From contig CANQBV010000003.1 of NCBI GenBank assembly GCA_947589595.1, positions 1 to 64,000 on the forward strand: 64,000 bases of DNA, given 5' to 3'. Source of the DNA: an uncultured Clostridia bacterium. GTDB lineage: Bacteria > Bacillota > Clostridia > Oscillospirales > SIG627. The notes beneath the pieces are model-generated. The model was not told where the DNA came from. It saw only the letters and a list, made by a program, of their open reading frames with translations, and did no database searches. Both the position numbers and the translations under genes were made by a program. Shown here in pieces: positions 27,126 through 35,627 of the stretch; within the stretch, counting starts at the first letter, position 1, and each line of letters opens with the position of its first letter.

Positions 27126-27142
27126 GTTCATTTTTTTGCCGC

Positions 27143-28420
27143 TTATTTAGCAATTTTCGCCTGCACGTCCTTCACGTCGATTTCACGCACGCCGATTCCT
27201 TTGGCGGCGGCGATCGCCGCACCGTGCCCGGCGGCCTCGCCCATGGCAAGGCAGTTCGGCATGACGCGAATGGTGGCCAGCGCCATTCGCTCCATCGAGA
27301 CCGAGCGGCCCGCGACCAGCAGATTGTCAAGCCCCTTGGGAATCATCACACGCCAGGGAATGCCGTGGCTCTCACCTTTTCCGTAGCGGGTGCTGGCGGC
27401 GTCGATCTTGTGCGGATTCACCGCGCCCTTTTTGGCATGGCAGTCCAGCCAATAGCTGTTCCGGCCGATCTCATCTTCAAAGCTGCGTCGCGCCAGATAA
27501 TCCTCCACCGTAAAGCGGTATTCCCCATCGATCCGGCGGGATTCGCGCACCCCCATCGTCGGCGCCGTGGCAAGGATGATCGCATCGCCGAAAACCTCGG
27601 GCAAGTAGTATTTCAGCGCCTTCAAATATTCCTCGGCAATTTTCCGCCCCTTCGCATAGGCGGCGGAAACGGCTTCAGGGTCGGTGCTGTCCAGATCGAA
27701 AATATGGCCGGCGTTCGCCAAAATCACGCTATCCCCCAGGTATGCCGGGATAAAATGCTTGCAGGTCAGCGGGAATTTGCCCTCGTCGCGGATCTTGGCC
27801 CACAGCCCGTCTTTGGGATTGGAGCCGAGCGGGATATCGCACTGATCCATATGAACGTTTGCTATGGCAAAGCAAAGACTCGCCGGCTGGATATTGCCGT
27901 ATTCATCCCCCAGCTCGCACTTCACGCCCGAAAACGCCGCTACGTCGGCGTCGCCGGTGCAATCGATATAGACCTTCGCCTTAAAAGGCGTCAACCCTTT
28001 TTTGTTCGCCGCGATCACGCAGTCGATCTTCCCATCCTTCACCACGGTGTCGCACACCAGAGTTTGGAACAGAACCTTCGCGCCGCTCTCGGCTACCATA
28101 TCGTCATAAACGATCTTCAAGTCCTCCGGCGAGATCGTCACCCAGTCCCATTTCTCCTCCGGATACTGCATTCTTTCTTTGTAGCGCTGCAAAACCTCCA
28201 GCGCAATGGAATGGTAGATCACCTTTTCCTTATCGGTAAACGGCGCCCATTTGGAAACCAGACCGCCGGTCGCCATACCGCCCAGCGCGGAAGAGCTTTC
28301 CAAAATCATAACATCGGCGCCGTCCCGTGCCGCGGCGATCGCCGCCGTGCAGCCGGCGGGGCCACCGCCGACCACCAAAACGTCAACTTCTCTGCAAGAA
28401 TTTTTTACGGTAAGGTTCAT
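27143..28420 (-). CDS. FAD-dependent oxidoreductase (FAD_oxidored family)
   Basis: 425 aa. N-terminal FAD-binding Rossmann motif VDVLVVGGGPAGCTAAIAAARDG with the acidic residue at ILES (about residue 43), the GGMATGG loop near 50, a second FAD contact VYIDCTGDADVAAFSG (about 150) and the C-terminal NLLVAGRSVSMERMALATIRVMPNC. This family (PF12831-like) oxidises unknown substrates and is often linked to carbohydrate loci. ATG 28420 after GGGAGG is preferred over TTG 28423. It lies 147 bp from the ATPase gene, separated from it by a terminator. Confidence 0.8.
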   Translation of the reverse strand: MNLTVKNSCREVDVLVVGGGPAGCTAAIAAARDGADVMILESSSALGGMATGGLVSKWAPFTDKEKVIYHSIALEVLQRYKERMQYPEEKWDWVTISPEDLKIVYDDMVAESGAKVLFQTLVCDTVVKDGKIDCVIAANKKGLTPFKAKVYIDCTGDADVAAFSGVKCELGDEYGNIQPASLCFAIANVHMDQCDIPLGSNPKDGLWAKIRDEGKFPLTCKHFIPAYLGDSVILANAGHIFDLDSTDPEAVSAAYAKGRKIAEEYLKALKYYLPEVFGDAIILATAPTMGVRESRRIDGEYRFTVEDYLARRSFEDEIGRNSYWLDCHAKKGAVNPHKIDAASTRYGKGESHGIPWRVMIPKGLDNLLVAGRSVSMERMALATIRVMPNCLAMGEAAGHGAAIAAAKGIGVREIDVKDVQAKIAK

Positions 28421-28510
28421 CAATCTTCCTCCCTTAAAATTTCAGAGGGGTCGTTTTTGCGGCAGGAATGCGCTTTTCCCCTGAAATGAAATGATTGTAT
28501 TTCCCCGAAT

Positions 28511-28550
28511 AAACAGCATAATCCTGCAAAATTGCAGGATTATGCTGTTT
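28511..28550 (-). terminator. Terminator of the MsmK/UgpC-type ATPase gene
   Basis: Perfect 19-bp inverted repeat (AAACAGCATAATCCTGCAA and its complement) with a 2-nt loop and TTTATT on the minus side, 18 bp after the stop. Confidence 0.75.
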
Positions 28551-28567
28551 AAAATATCAATTGATTC

Positions 28568-29686
28568 TTAGTGGCAAATGCAGATTTCCGTCTCTTTGTC
28601 GAAAAGGTGCAGACGGTTGATATCGAACGCGACTTTAATGTTATCGCCGACTTTAGCTTTGGAGCGGGGCGATACGCGAGCGACCATGTTCTGCTCCTGG
28701 CTGTTAATGTAGAGGAAGATTTCCGCACCCATCAATTCCGTTACGTCCACACTGGCTTCCACAACCCAGTCAGCAAACTGGGAAAGATACATGGGTTCAT
28801 CGTGGATCGCTTCGGGACGGATCCCGCCGATAACTTCCTTGCCGATATATTTCTGCAGTTCTTCGTTTTCCGCCTTTTCTTCCGGCAACTTAAATTCGTT
28901 TTCACCGAATTTGAAGAAAATACCATCCTCGCCTCTCTTTTTCACCAATTCACCGTTGATGAAGTTCATCTGCGGCGTACCGATAAAGCCGGCAACAAAC
29001 AGATTCACCGGAACGTCGTAGAGGTTTTGAGGCGTATCGACCTGCTGGATGATACCGTCCTTCATAACCACGATACGGGAAGCCATGGTCATAGCCTCGG
29101 TCTGGTCGTGCGTTACATAAATAAAGGTGGTACCCAGCTTCTGATGAAGCTTGGTCAGCTCGGTTCTCATCGAAGCGCGGAGCTTGGCATCGAGGTTGGA
29201 AAGCGGTTCGTCGAGAAGGAACACTTTCGGTTCCCGCACAATGGCGCGTCCCAGCGCAACACGCTGTCTCTGACCGCCGGAAAGCGCTTTCGGTTTTCTG
29301 TCCAGCAAATGGGCAATATCCAGAATACGGGCGGCTTCTTCCACTCTTCTCTTGATCTCTTCCTTCGGAACCTTGCGCAGCTTCAGACCAAACGCCATGT
29401 TTTCAAACACGGACATGTGCGGATACAGCGCGTAGTTCTGGAACACCATGGCGATGTCTCTGTCTTTCGGAGCCACGTCGTTCACCAGCTTATCGCCGAT
29501 AAAGAGTTCGCCCTCGGTGATTTCTTCCAAACCGGCGATCATACGCAGGGTGGTAGATTTCCCGCAGCCGGAAGGACCGACCAGAATGATAAATTCCTTG
29601 TCTTTGATTTCCAGGGAGAAATCGGTTACGGCGGTAACGCCGCCGGGGTATTTTTTAAAAATATGTTTTAACGATACACTTGCCAT
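28568..29686 (-). CDS. msmK: Sugar ABC transporter ATP-binding protein (UgpC/MsmK type)
   Basis: 372 aa. Energises carbohydrate ABC importers from the cytosolic side. Walker A GPSGCGKST (about 38-46), Q-loop MVFQNYALYPHM, signature LSGGQRQRVALGRAIV (about 135), Walker B VFLLDEPLSNLD, His-loop YVTHDQTEAM. The C-terminal regulatory OB-fold (about 240-370) carries IGGIRPEAIHDEP. No binding protein or permease lies nearby, as for the multitask ATPases MsmK/MsmX that serve several importers. ATG 29686 follows AGGAGGAAAAG. The substrate cannot be inferred; the gene symbol reflects family only. Confidence 0.9.
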   Translation of the reverse strand: MASVSLKHIFKKYPGGVTAVTDFSLEIKDKEFIILVGPSGCGKSTTLRMIAGLEEITEGELFIGDKLVNDVAPKDRDIAMVFQNYALYPHMSVFENMAFGLKLRKVPKEEIKRRVEEAARILDIAHLLDRKPKALSGGQRQRVALGRAIVREPKVFLLDEPLSNLDAKLRASMRTELTKLHQKLGTTFIYVTHDQTEAMTMASRIVVMKDGIIQQVDTPQNLYDVPVNLFVAGFIGTPQMNFINGELVKKRGEDGIFFKFGENEFKLPEEKAENEELQKYIGKEVIGGIRPEAIHDEPMYLSQFADWVVEASVDVTELMGAEIFLYINSQEQNMVARVSPRSKAKVGDNIKVAFDINRLHLFDKETEICICH

Positions 29687-30049
29687 CTTTTCCTCCTATA
29701 AATGTACGCAAAGAATCTGCGCATTTCAACACTCGGTATTATAACATAGCCCTCCCCGAAAAGAAAGATGTCAATTTCCCGAATTTCAAAAAAAGAATTT
29801 ATGCAAATTCAACAAAAATAGCAAAAAAATTATCCGTCTCTCCAAAATGCACTGAAATTGCAAGTAAAATCAAACTGCGTTATAAATTCCAATTTTTTAA
29901 TCTTTTCTCTGCAAACTATAAAAATACGAAAAATAGACAAAATTTATTTCGACTTTATTCATAAAAAACCTTTTTTTATCCTTGTATTATACGTCCAAAG
30001 CAAGTATAATGGAGATTGTAAGAATTATAAAGTACGGAACGGAGACAAC
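29687..30049. other. AT-rich intergenic region
   Basis: About 360 bp between divergent genes, markedly AT-rich. Besides the promoter at 29982-30010 I see no ORF with an SD, no RNA fold and no repeat. A leftward promoter for the ATPase gene must lie near 29740-29800 (TATAAT on the minus strand near 29742), but no well-spaced -35 was found. Confidence 0.5.
29982..30010 (+). promoter_or_regulatory. Promoter of the regulator/polyprenyl synthase operon
   Basis: TTGTAT (29982-29987) and TATAAT (30005-30010) with a 17-bp spacer, 39 bp before the start codon. Confidence 0.7.
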
Positions 30050-30409
30050 ATGCCATTTAACCGAAAAATTTTTGCCATTCTGCTGGAAGACGCCAAAGGA
30101 GACCGCTCCTGGCGCCAGTTCGCCATGGACTGCGATATCAGCTACATTCAAATGAGAAAGCTTGCCCTGCAGCAGCAGGTCAATTCCCCGCGCCCGAAAC
30201 TGATCCACAAAATCGCGCAAAACGCCAGCGGCGGCATCACCGCGGAGGATCTGTTTTTCTGTACGGGCGTTTATTCCGCCCCCGAGGAAAAGAAAAGCGC
30301 CACCGCCGTTCAGCGGCAGGGAGAGCTTTTCTATGAAAAATTTCTTCAGCTTTCCTCCGGGCAAAAGAAAATGATTATCAATTTCATTGATTTCCTGTCG
30401 AACCGATGA
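30050..30409 (+). CDS. Small HTH-like protein, putative regulator
   Basis: 119 aa. Residues 1-75 read like an XRE-type helix-turn-helix module (FAILLEDAKGDRSWRQFAMDCDISYIQMRKL ... PKLIHKIAQNASGGITAEDLF), in which conditions such as SWRQFA and ISYIQMRKLA occupy helix 2 and the recognition helix. The C-terminal helix (GELFYEKFLQLSSGQKKMIINFIDFL) is typical of small XRE regulators. The stop overlaps the polyprenyl synthase start (ATGA). ATG 30050 follows ACGGAG; the ORF-track start at 29858 is in the promoter region. Target unknown, perhaps its own operon. Confidence 0.65.
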   Translation: MPFNRKIFAILLEDAKGDRSWRQFAMDCDISYIQMRKLALQQQVNSPRPKLIHKIAQNASGGITAEDLFFCTGVYSAPEEKKSATAVQRQGELFYEKFLQLSSGQKKMIINFIDFLSNR

Positions 30410-31485
30410 AAACGCTTTCTGTTTATCTCAAAGAAACCGCAGTGCTCGTGGAGGAATACCACGCGGCGCACCCGCTCTTTCCGCTGGAGCCGGCAGAGTT
30501 TATGGAAGGCGCCTATGCTTATTTCAGTCGCGGCGGCAAACGGCTCCGCCCCGCCATTTTGCGGCTCTCCGCCGGAGTGCTGGGGGGAAAAGACGCGGAA
30601 AACGCCGCCCTCCCCGCGGCGCTCGGCATTGAATTCTACCACAACTGGACGCTCATTCACGACGACGTGATCGATCACGACGCTACCCGGCGAGGCAAGC
30701 CCAGCGTGCACGCCGCCACCGCCGCCGCCTTTTCCGACGCCGGCGCCGAAACCGCCGCCGAATACGGTACGGATATTGCCATTCTGGCAGGCGATGCGCT
30801 GCACAGCGCCGCCATTGCGCATTTTGCTTCTCTTTCCGATTCCGGGAAAGTGCGCCCGGAGGTGGCGCTGAAGATCCTTTCCCTCCTGGAGGGCAATTAC
30901 GGACTCAGGCTTTTAAACGGCGAAACGATCGATACCAAAAACGGCCTTTTATACGGCAAAAACGCCTTCTGGAAAATTCCCGAAAGCGAAGTCATAGGGA
31001 TGATGGCGGGCAAAACCGGCGCGCTTTTTGCCATTGCCGCGCTGGCCGGGGCGCTGATCGGGCAGAATTCGCCCGAGCTCACACCGGAAGCCAAGGCGCT
31101 TTCCGCCTTTGCCGAGCACTGCGGCGTCGCCTTTCAGTTGCAGGACGATATTCTGGGTCTTACAGCCGACGAAGAAAAGCTCGGCAAGCCGATACTCAGC
31201 GACCTGCGCGAAGGCAAGCCCACCGTACTGCTCCTGCGCGCCTATAAAAAGTCCTCAGAGGAAGAAAAAGCCTTTTTGCGCCGCACCGTCGGACAGAGCC
31301 GCAATCCCGGGGAGCTTTTGCAGGCCAGAGAGATCCTCCTGAAAAACGGCGGCGTCTCGGAGACCGAAAAGCTGGCGGCGGCAGCTTTAGAAAAAGCGCG
31401 CGCCGCCCTCTCCTGCCTGCCGGATTCCTCTTATAAATCCCTCTTGGCAGAGTGGTGCGAATTTATGCTGGATCGAAAATATTAA
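30406..31485 (+). CDS. Polyprenyl (farnesyl/geranylgeranyl) diphosphate synthase
   Basis: 359 aa. Condenses isopentenyl diphosphate with allylic diphosphates. First Asp-rich motif IHDDVIDHD (about residue 87), second LQDDILGL (about 245), plus GGKRLRP near 45 and KTGALFAIAALAGA near 200, all in order. Chain length is not predictable with certainty; the residues before the first motif (EFYHNWTLIHDD) include bulky aromatics. Product could serve quinone, carotenoid or undecaprenyl routes. It is coupled to the regulator and lies 13 bp before the DD-carboxypeptidase gene. Confidence 0.88.
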   Translation: MKTLSVYLKETAVLVEEYHAAHPLFPLEPAEFMEGAYAYFSRGGKRLRPAILRLSAGVLGGKDAENAALPAALGIEFYHNWTLIHDDVIDHDATRRGKPSVHAATAAAFSDAGAETAAEYGTDIAILAGDALHSAAIAHFASLSDSGKVRPEVALKILSLLEGNYGLRLLNGETIDTKNGLLYGKNAFWKIPESEVIGMMAGKTGALFAIAALAGALIGQNSPELTPEAKALSAFAEHCGVAFQLQDDILGLTADEEKLGKPILSDLREGKPTVLLLRAYKKSSEEEKAFLRRTVGQSRNPGELLQAREILLKNGGVSETEKLAAAALEKARAALSCLPDSSYKSLLAEWCEFMLDRKY

Positions 31486-31498
31486 GGAGTCTGTTTTC

Positions 31499-32833
31499 AT
31501 GAAACAATTTCTGTGCGTCCTTTTATCTCTGTGCTTTCTGCTTGCTCTCTTTCTGCCTGCCGCGACAGCAAAAGACGCGATCTACGATATTGCGCTGGAT
31601 TCGCAAGGAGTTTATTTTTTCAATCTGGAAACCGGCACCGTCCTCTATGAAAAGGCCGCCGAATCCACGATGTTTCCCGCTTCTACCACCAAAATCATGA
31701 CCGCGCTGGTTGTTCTGGAAAACTGCGAAGATCCCAAAAATACCACGATCACGGTTCCCAACACGGAAATGTTTCAATATATTATAGAGGACGGCGGCGT
31801 CAACGCGCAGCTTTCGAAAGGCGAAACCTTCACCGTCTACGATCTTCTGCTGGGGCTGATGATGAATTCTTTCTGCGACGTGGCCGATCTTTTGGCATAT
31901 CACTTCGGGGGCGGCGATATTTCTGTCTTTGTAGAAAAAATGAACGCCAAGGCGGAAGAGTTGAAGCTGGAAAACACCCATTTTGCAAATGCGCATGGCT
32001 TACATAACGCCAACCACTACTCCTCGCCGAAAGATATTGCGCTCTTTTTCCAGGCCGCTCTGGAAAATCCCCTGTTCCGGGAAATCATTTCCACCCGCAC
32101 CTATACCATTCCCGCAACCGCATACCACAAAGAAAGACCCCTCCGGTATACGATAGATTGCTACTATCCCGACGACGACCATTACCTGGACGCCTATTTC
32201 GGCGGAAAATCCGGCTTTACCGATCAGGCGGGCAGGTGCCTTGCTACCTATAGTGTAAAGGACGGCGTTTCCTATATTTCCGTGCTTTTGGGCGCCAATA
32301 TGGATTCCAACCTCAAATATCCGGGCAACATGGCGCAGATCGAAACCGCCACTCTCACCGCCTATGCGTACGAACACTACGAGCTCAAAACCGTGCTGCA
32401 AAAGGGTGACCCGGTATCCGAACTTTCGATCATCGATTCCGAACAAAAAGCCAAGGTCGTTGCCGGGCAAGATTTTCTTGTTCTTGCCCGCATAGACGGG
32501 GATGCGGAATACCGTCTGGAGCTGCCGGAGGAAATCAGCGCCGATCAGGTGGAAGACGGCAAGGCCGTCGGCAGCGCCGTGTTCACTCTGAATGAAGAAG
32601 ATATGTTTTCCTGTCCGCTCGTCCTTTCCTATGACGGGGAAGCGATCCAGGTGCAGTCCGAAGTTGAAAAAAGCACCCGGCGCTTCTTCTCCGCAGTGGC
32701 GGAGCTTTTCCACAGCGATGCGGCCTTTGTCACGCTTCTGGTGCTTTTGATCGTCGTGATCGGCGTGTGCATTCCGGCGGTCAGGATCACCCATTCCCTG
32801 CACAAAAAATCCTCACGCCCGCCCAAACACTGA
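31499..32833 (+). CDS. D-alanyl-D-alanine carboxypeptidase-like protein (DacA family)
   Basis: 444 aa. Signal peptide (FLCVLLSLCFLLALFLPAATA), S11 peptidase domain, beta-rich PBP5-C-like region (about 300-385) and a C-terminal membrane helix (FVTLLVLLIVVIGVCIPAV), so membrane-anchored outside. Active-site SxxK is in PASTTKIMTA (about 62) and the KTG-equivalent reads FGGKSGFTD. The second motif, usually SxN, reads MMNSFCDVAD, with Cys where Asn is expected. It would trim the terminal D-Ala from stem peptides, if the altered motif still supports catalysis. ATG 31499 follows AAGGAG. Confidence 0.85.
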   Translation: MKQFLCVLLSLCFLLALFLPAATAKDAIYDIALDSQGVYFFNLETGTVLYEKAAESTMFPASTTKIMTALVVLENCEDPKNTTITVPNTEMFQYIIEDGGVNAQLSKGETFTVYDLLLGLMMNSFCDVADLLAYHFGGGDISVFVEKMNAKAEELKLENTHFANAHGLHNANHYSSPKDIALFFQAALENPLFREIISTRTYTIPATAYHKERPLRYTIDCYYPDDDHYLDAYFGGKSGFTDQAGRCLATYSVKDGVSYISVLLGANMDSNLKYPGNMAQIETATLTAYAYEHYELKTVLQKGDPVSELSIIDSEQKAKVVAGQDFLVLARIDGDAEYRLELPEEISADQVEDGKAVGSAVFTLNEEDMFSCPLVLSYDGEAIQVQSEVEKSTRRFFSAVAELFHSDAAFVTLLVLLIVVIGVCIPAVRITHSLHKKSSRPPKH

Positions 32834-32866
32834 ATTTGCTTTTCGTTCTCTATCTTTTATCATCCT

Positions 32867-34192
32867 ATGGCCATTCAATTATCCGACCATTTTACCTATA
32901 AAAAACTGTTTCGTTTCACCCTGCCGTCGATCGCGATGATGATCTTCACCTCGGTCTACGGTGTGGTAGACGGCTTTTTCGTTTCCAATTTTGCCGGCAA
33001 AACGCCTTTCGCCGCCCTGAATTTCATTATCCCGTTTATCATGGTACTCGGCGCCGCGGGCTTTATGTTCGGTGCGGGCGGCAGCGCTCTGATCTCCAAA
33101 ACCATGGGAGAGGGGCAAAAGGATCGCGCCAACCGTCTTTTTTCTCTGTTCGTTGTGGTTCCCGCGGCGCTCAGCGTTGTCCTTGCATTGCTCGGCATTC
33201 TGTTTCTGCCGCAGGTCGCCGCAATTCTCGGGGCGGGCGATCTTTTGGCAGACTGTGTCCTGTACGGCAGGATCCTCCTTTTGGCGCTGCCGGCGTTTAC
33301 CCTGCAAATGGAGTTTCAAACCTTCTTTGTCACGGCGGAAAAGCCGCAGCTCGGCTTTCTGGTCACCGTGGCGGCAGGCGTTGCCAATATGGTGCTGGAC
33401 GCGCTGTTTGTCGCCGGATTCCGCTGGGGGCTGGCCGGTGCGGCGGCGGCCACGGCGCTCAGCCAGTTGGTGGGCGGCGTTATTCCGCTTGTGTACTTTT
33501 TCTGTCCAAATTCCAGCCTTTTGCGGCTCGGAAAGCCAACGTGGGACGGGCGCGCACTCCTGAAAGGAACGACGAACGGTTTTTCAGAGCTCTTGAGCAA
33601 TATTTCCATGTCGCTCGTGGGGATGCTCTATAATATGCAGCTCATGCGCTACGCCGGGGAAAACGGCGTGGCGGCCTATGGCGCGATCCTGTATGTAGAT
33701 TTCATTTTCGTATCCGTCTTTATCGGCTATTCCGTGGGCACCGCTCCGGTGATCGGTTACCACTACGGCGCCGGGGGCACCGGCGAACTGAAAAATCTCT
33801 ACAAAAAAAGCCTCGTTTTGATGGCCGCCTTCGGCGTCGGAATGTTTGCCCTCGCACAGGGGCTGGCAACCCCGCTGGGGCTGCTTTTCACCGGCTACGA
33901 CGCCGCGCTTTTTGAAATGACAGTGCACGGTTTCCGTCTCTATGCGTTCAGCTTTCTTACCGTGGGCTTTGCCATTTTCGGCTCCTCGTTTTTCACCGCC
34001 CTCAATAACGGTCTCATTTCCGCGCTGATTTCGTTTTTACGCACCGTGCTTTTCGAAGTGGTCTGCCTTTTCCTTTTTCCCCGCTTCTTCGAGCTGGACG
34101 GCATTTGGTACGGCATCATCCTTTCCCGCGCGCTCTCGCTCTCCGTCACTTTCGCCTTCCTCGCCGGCTTTCGCAGGCACTATCAATACTGA
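32867..34192 (+). CDS. MATE-family efflux transporter
   Basis: 441 aa with about twelve membrane segments in two pseudo-symmetric halves. The N-terminal LFRFTLPSIAMMIFTSVYGVVDGFFVSNFAG and the GAGGSALISKTMGEGQKDRANRLFS loop are typical of the MATE drug/Na+ antiporters. Substrate unknown. No clear SD precedes ATG 32867, 33 bp after the carboxypeptidase stop, so translation may be inefficient or the start may differ. Last gene of the operon. Confidence 0.9.
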   Translation: MAIQLSDHFTYKKLFRFTLPSIAMMIFTSVYGVVDGFFVSNFAGKTPFAALNFIIPFIMVLGAAGFMFGAGGSALISKTMGEGQKDRANRLFSLFVVVPAALSVVLALLGILFLPQVAAILGAGDLLADCVLYGRILLLALPAFTLQMEFQTFFVTAEKPQLGFLVTVAAGVANMVLDALFVAGFRWGLAGAAAATALSQLVGGVIPLVYFFCPNSSLLRLGKPTWDGRALLKGTTNGFSELLSNISMSLVGMLYNMQLMRYAGENGVAAYGAILYVDFIFVSVFIGYSVGTAPVIGYHYGAGGTGELKNLYKKSLVLMAAFGVGMFALAQGLATPLGLLFTGYDAALFEMTVHGFRLYAFSFLTVGFAIFGSSFFTALNNGLISALISFLRTVLFEVVCLFLFPRFFELDGIWYGIILSRALSLSVTFAFLAGFRRHYQY

Positions 34193-34217
34193 ATTCTTAA
34201 ACCCTTTCCCCTCGAAA

Positions 34218-34535
34218 CGGGGCGCCGCCCCACACCCCGCTCAGAAAACTTTTTGAGAAAAGTTTTCTGAGGACTTTCAAAAACTTTCAAAGCCGTATAA
34301 CAAAGAATTTCCCGCCCTCAACCTTCTCCCCGAGGACCCGGAACGCCCTTGGGCAGAAAGTGTCAGCGTTAGCCGACGAATGAGCTGTCCGAAAACAAAA
34401 GCTCAAAGAGCCTTTAAAGACTCTTTGGGCTTTTTTTATCTCTTTTCGGAGAAAAGAATCGGTTTGATAGAGGGCTTCTCTATGGCTCATTGAAAATCTT
34501 CAGAAAACTTTTTGAGAAAAGTTTTCTGAGCGGGG
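34218..34535. repeat. MITE/REP-like element with inverted terminal hairpins
   Basis: Two copies of CAGAAAACTTTTTGAGAAAAG-TTTTCTG lie at about 34241-34270 and 34501-34529. Each is itself a palindrome, and outside them are CCCCGCTC on the left and its inverse GAGCGGGG on the right, so the 320-bp unit is bounded by inverted repeats. No ORF of its own. Similar hairpins ending in GAGCGGGG(TGTGGGG)CGGAGCC are scattered in many Clostridia genomes; here only one unit is in the window. Confidence 0.6.
34401..34437 (+). terminator. Terminator of the 30050-34192 operon
   Basis: GCTCAAAGAG/CTCTTTGGGC stem (one G-T pair) with a 10-nt loop, followed by seven T; located inside the inverted-repeat element. 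Confidence 0.75.
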
Positions 34536-34552
34536 CGGAGCCTCGCATAGCG

Positions 34553-35011
34553 TTATCGCCCGAAGGATTCGAAAAAGGCGGGGTCGAACGGCAGCGAAAT
34601 CACGAAGCGCAATTCCACTTCGTTTTCCCCGAGGGAAACCAAAGCGGGCGAAAAAGATTTTTTATCGGCGACCCACACAAGGCTTAAGCCCGCCTCCTCT
34701 ACCGACTGGCGGGGAAAAAGCTCGCCGCCCTTGAGAACCTCGCCGCAAACGCGGGCGCTGCACAAAAACAGCACCTCGCCGTTTTCCTCCGAATCCACCA
34801 AAGGCCGCGCCAGAAACAGCTTTTCCGGCAGAATGCCAAGTCCTTTCAAAAAATCGAGGGCTTCTTTTTTGGCTTTCGGGAGGCAGGCGCGGAACAGATT
34901 CCGACCGATATCATTTCCCGTGTAGTCCGGCAAAAAGGCGTATTGTCGGGCGGTTTCCTCCGGGAAAAGGCGCACCTTGTAGTGCTCTTTTTCAAAAATC
35001 GTCTCTTGCAA
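34553..35011 (-). CDS. Uncharacterised protein downstream of yigZ
   Basis: About 152 aa, not recognised. Alternating strands and helices without membrane segments: HYKVRLFPEETARQYAFLPDY, a helix ACLPKAKKEALDFLKGLG, EVLFLCSARVCGEVLKGG, VEEAGLSLVWVADKKS, and a final EVELRFVISLPFDPAFFESFGR. The start is TTG: 35011 sits 7 nt after GAGG, while TTG 35017 (ORF track, preceded by GAGGT) leaves too little room. It overlaps the end of yigZ by 20 bp, so is translationally coupled. The right arm of the inverted-repeat element lies about 20 bp downstream. Confidence 0.6.
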   Translation of the reverse strand: MQETIFEKEHYKVRLFPEETARQYAFLPDYTGNDIGRNLFRACLPKAKKEALDFLKGLGILPEKLFLARPLVDSEENGEVLFLCSARVCGEVLKGGELFPRQSVEEAGLSLVWVADKKSFSPALVSLGENEVELRFVISLPFDPAFFESFGR

Positions 35012-35627
35012 ATTCAAACCTCACAAATTCTACGTCCACTCGGCCGCCGGTCAGCTCCCGCAAAAGCGTTTCCGCTTCCGTTTTCTGCGCCGACGAAACC
35101 AAAATTTCCATGAAAATCTCTTCCCCGAATTCCTTTTGCAGAACCGGGATCTTTTTCTTTTGCAGCTCATACTCCGTCTTGGAAAGCTGCGGATAGCCCA
35201 AGGAAAAGCGCAGTACCTCCCGTCGGGAAAAGCGGCAAACGCCCGCCTTTTCCAGCGCGATCCGCGCCCCTTTGGCGTAAGCGCGCGCCAGTCCCCCTGC
35301 TCCGAGCAGGATCCCGCCGAAGTAGCGAGTGATCACCACGCAGATCCCCGTGACGCTCTCTTTTTTCAAAACCTCCATGACCGGCACCCCGCCGGTGCCC
35401 TTGGGTTCGCCGTCGTCGTCAAAGCGGCAGACGTTGCCCTCGCGGTTCAGAAACGCCGTCACGTGGTGATTGGCGTCCGGGTACCTCCGGCGCACCGAAG
35501 CGATAAATTCCCGCGCCGCCTCCCAGGTTTCGCACGGCGTACAGGAGCCGATAAAAACGCTCTTTTTTTCTTCAAACCGATCTTCCGCAAAGCCGGCAAC
35601 CGTTTGGTAAGACAAAAGCTCCGCCAT
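34992..35627 (-). CDS. yigZ: YigZ/IMPACT family protein
   Basis: 211 aa. The family motif DDDGEPKGTGGVPVMEVL (about residue 75) and ITRYFGGILLGAGGLARAY (about 105) are intact; the C-terminal third (PQLSKTEYELQKKKIPVLQ...) is the ferredoxin-like domain. Eukaryotic IMPACT modulates Gcn2, and bacterial homologues bind ribosomes or nucleic acid in some reports; the precise role is unclear. The start ATG 35627 shares one base with the topoisomerase stop (TGATG), so it is coupled to it. Confidence 0.9.
   Translation of the reverse strand: MAELLSYQTVAGFAEDRFEEKKSVFIGSCTPCETWEAAREFIASVRRRYPDANHHVTAFLNREGNVCRFDDDGEPKGTGGVPVMEVLKKESVTGICVVITRYFGGILLGAGGLARAYAKGARIALEKAGVCRFSRREVLRFSLGYPQLSKTEYELQKKKIPVLQKEFGEEIFMEILVSSAQKTEAETLLRELTGGRVDVEFVRFEFARDDF

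Noticed and set aside
25516-28489. Two 481-aa plus-strand ORFs opposite pckA and the FAD oxidoreductase
   Set aside because: Shadows of highly biased codon use in the real genes; no motifs or SD, and they run across promoters and terminators.
29687-30049. Possible small RNA or gene in the AT-rich gap
   Set aside because: No stable GC stem, terminator or SD-preceded ORF; only the regulator promoter is convincing.
34553-35011. Toxin-antitoxin partner for the unknown gene beside yigZ
   Set aside because: Size and overlap alone are insufficient; no toxin or antitoxin motif is visible.
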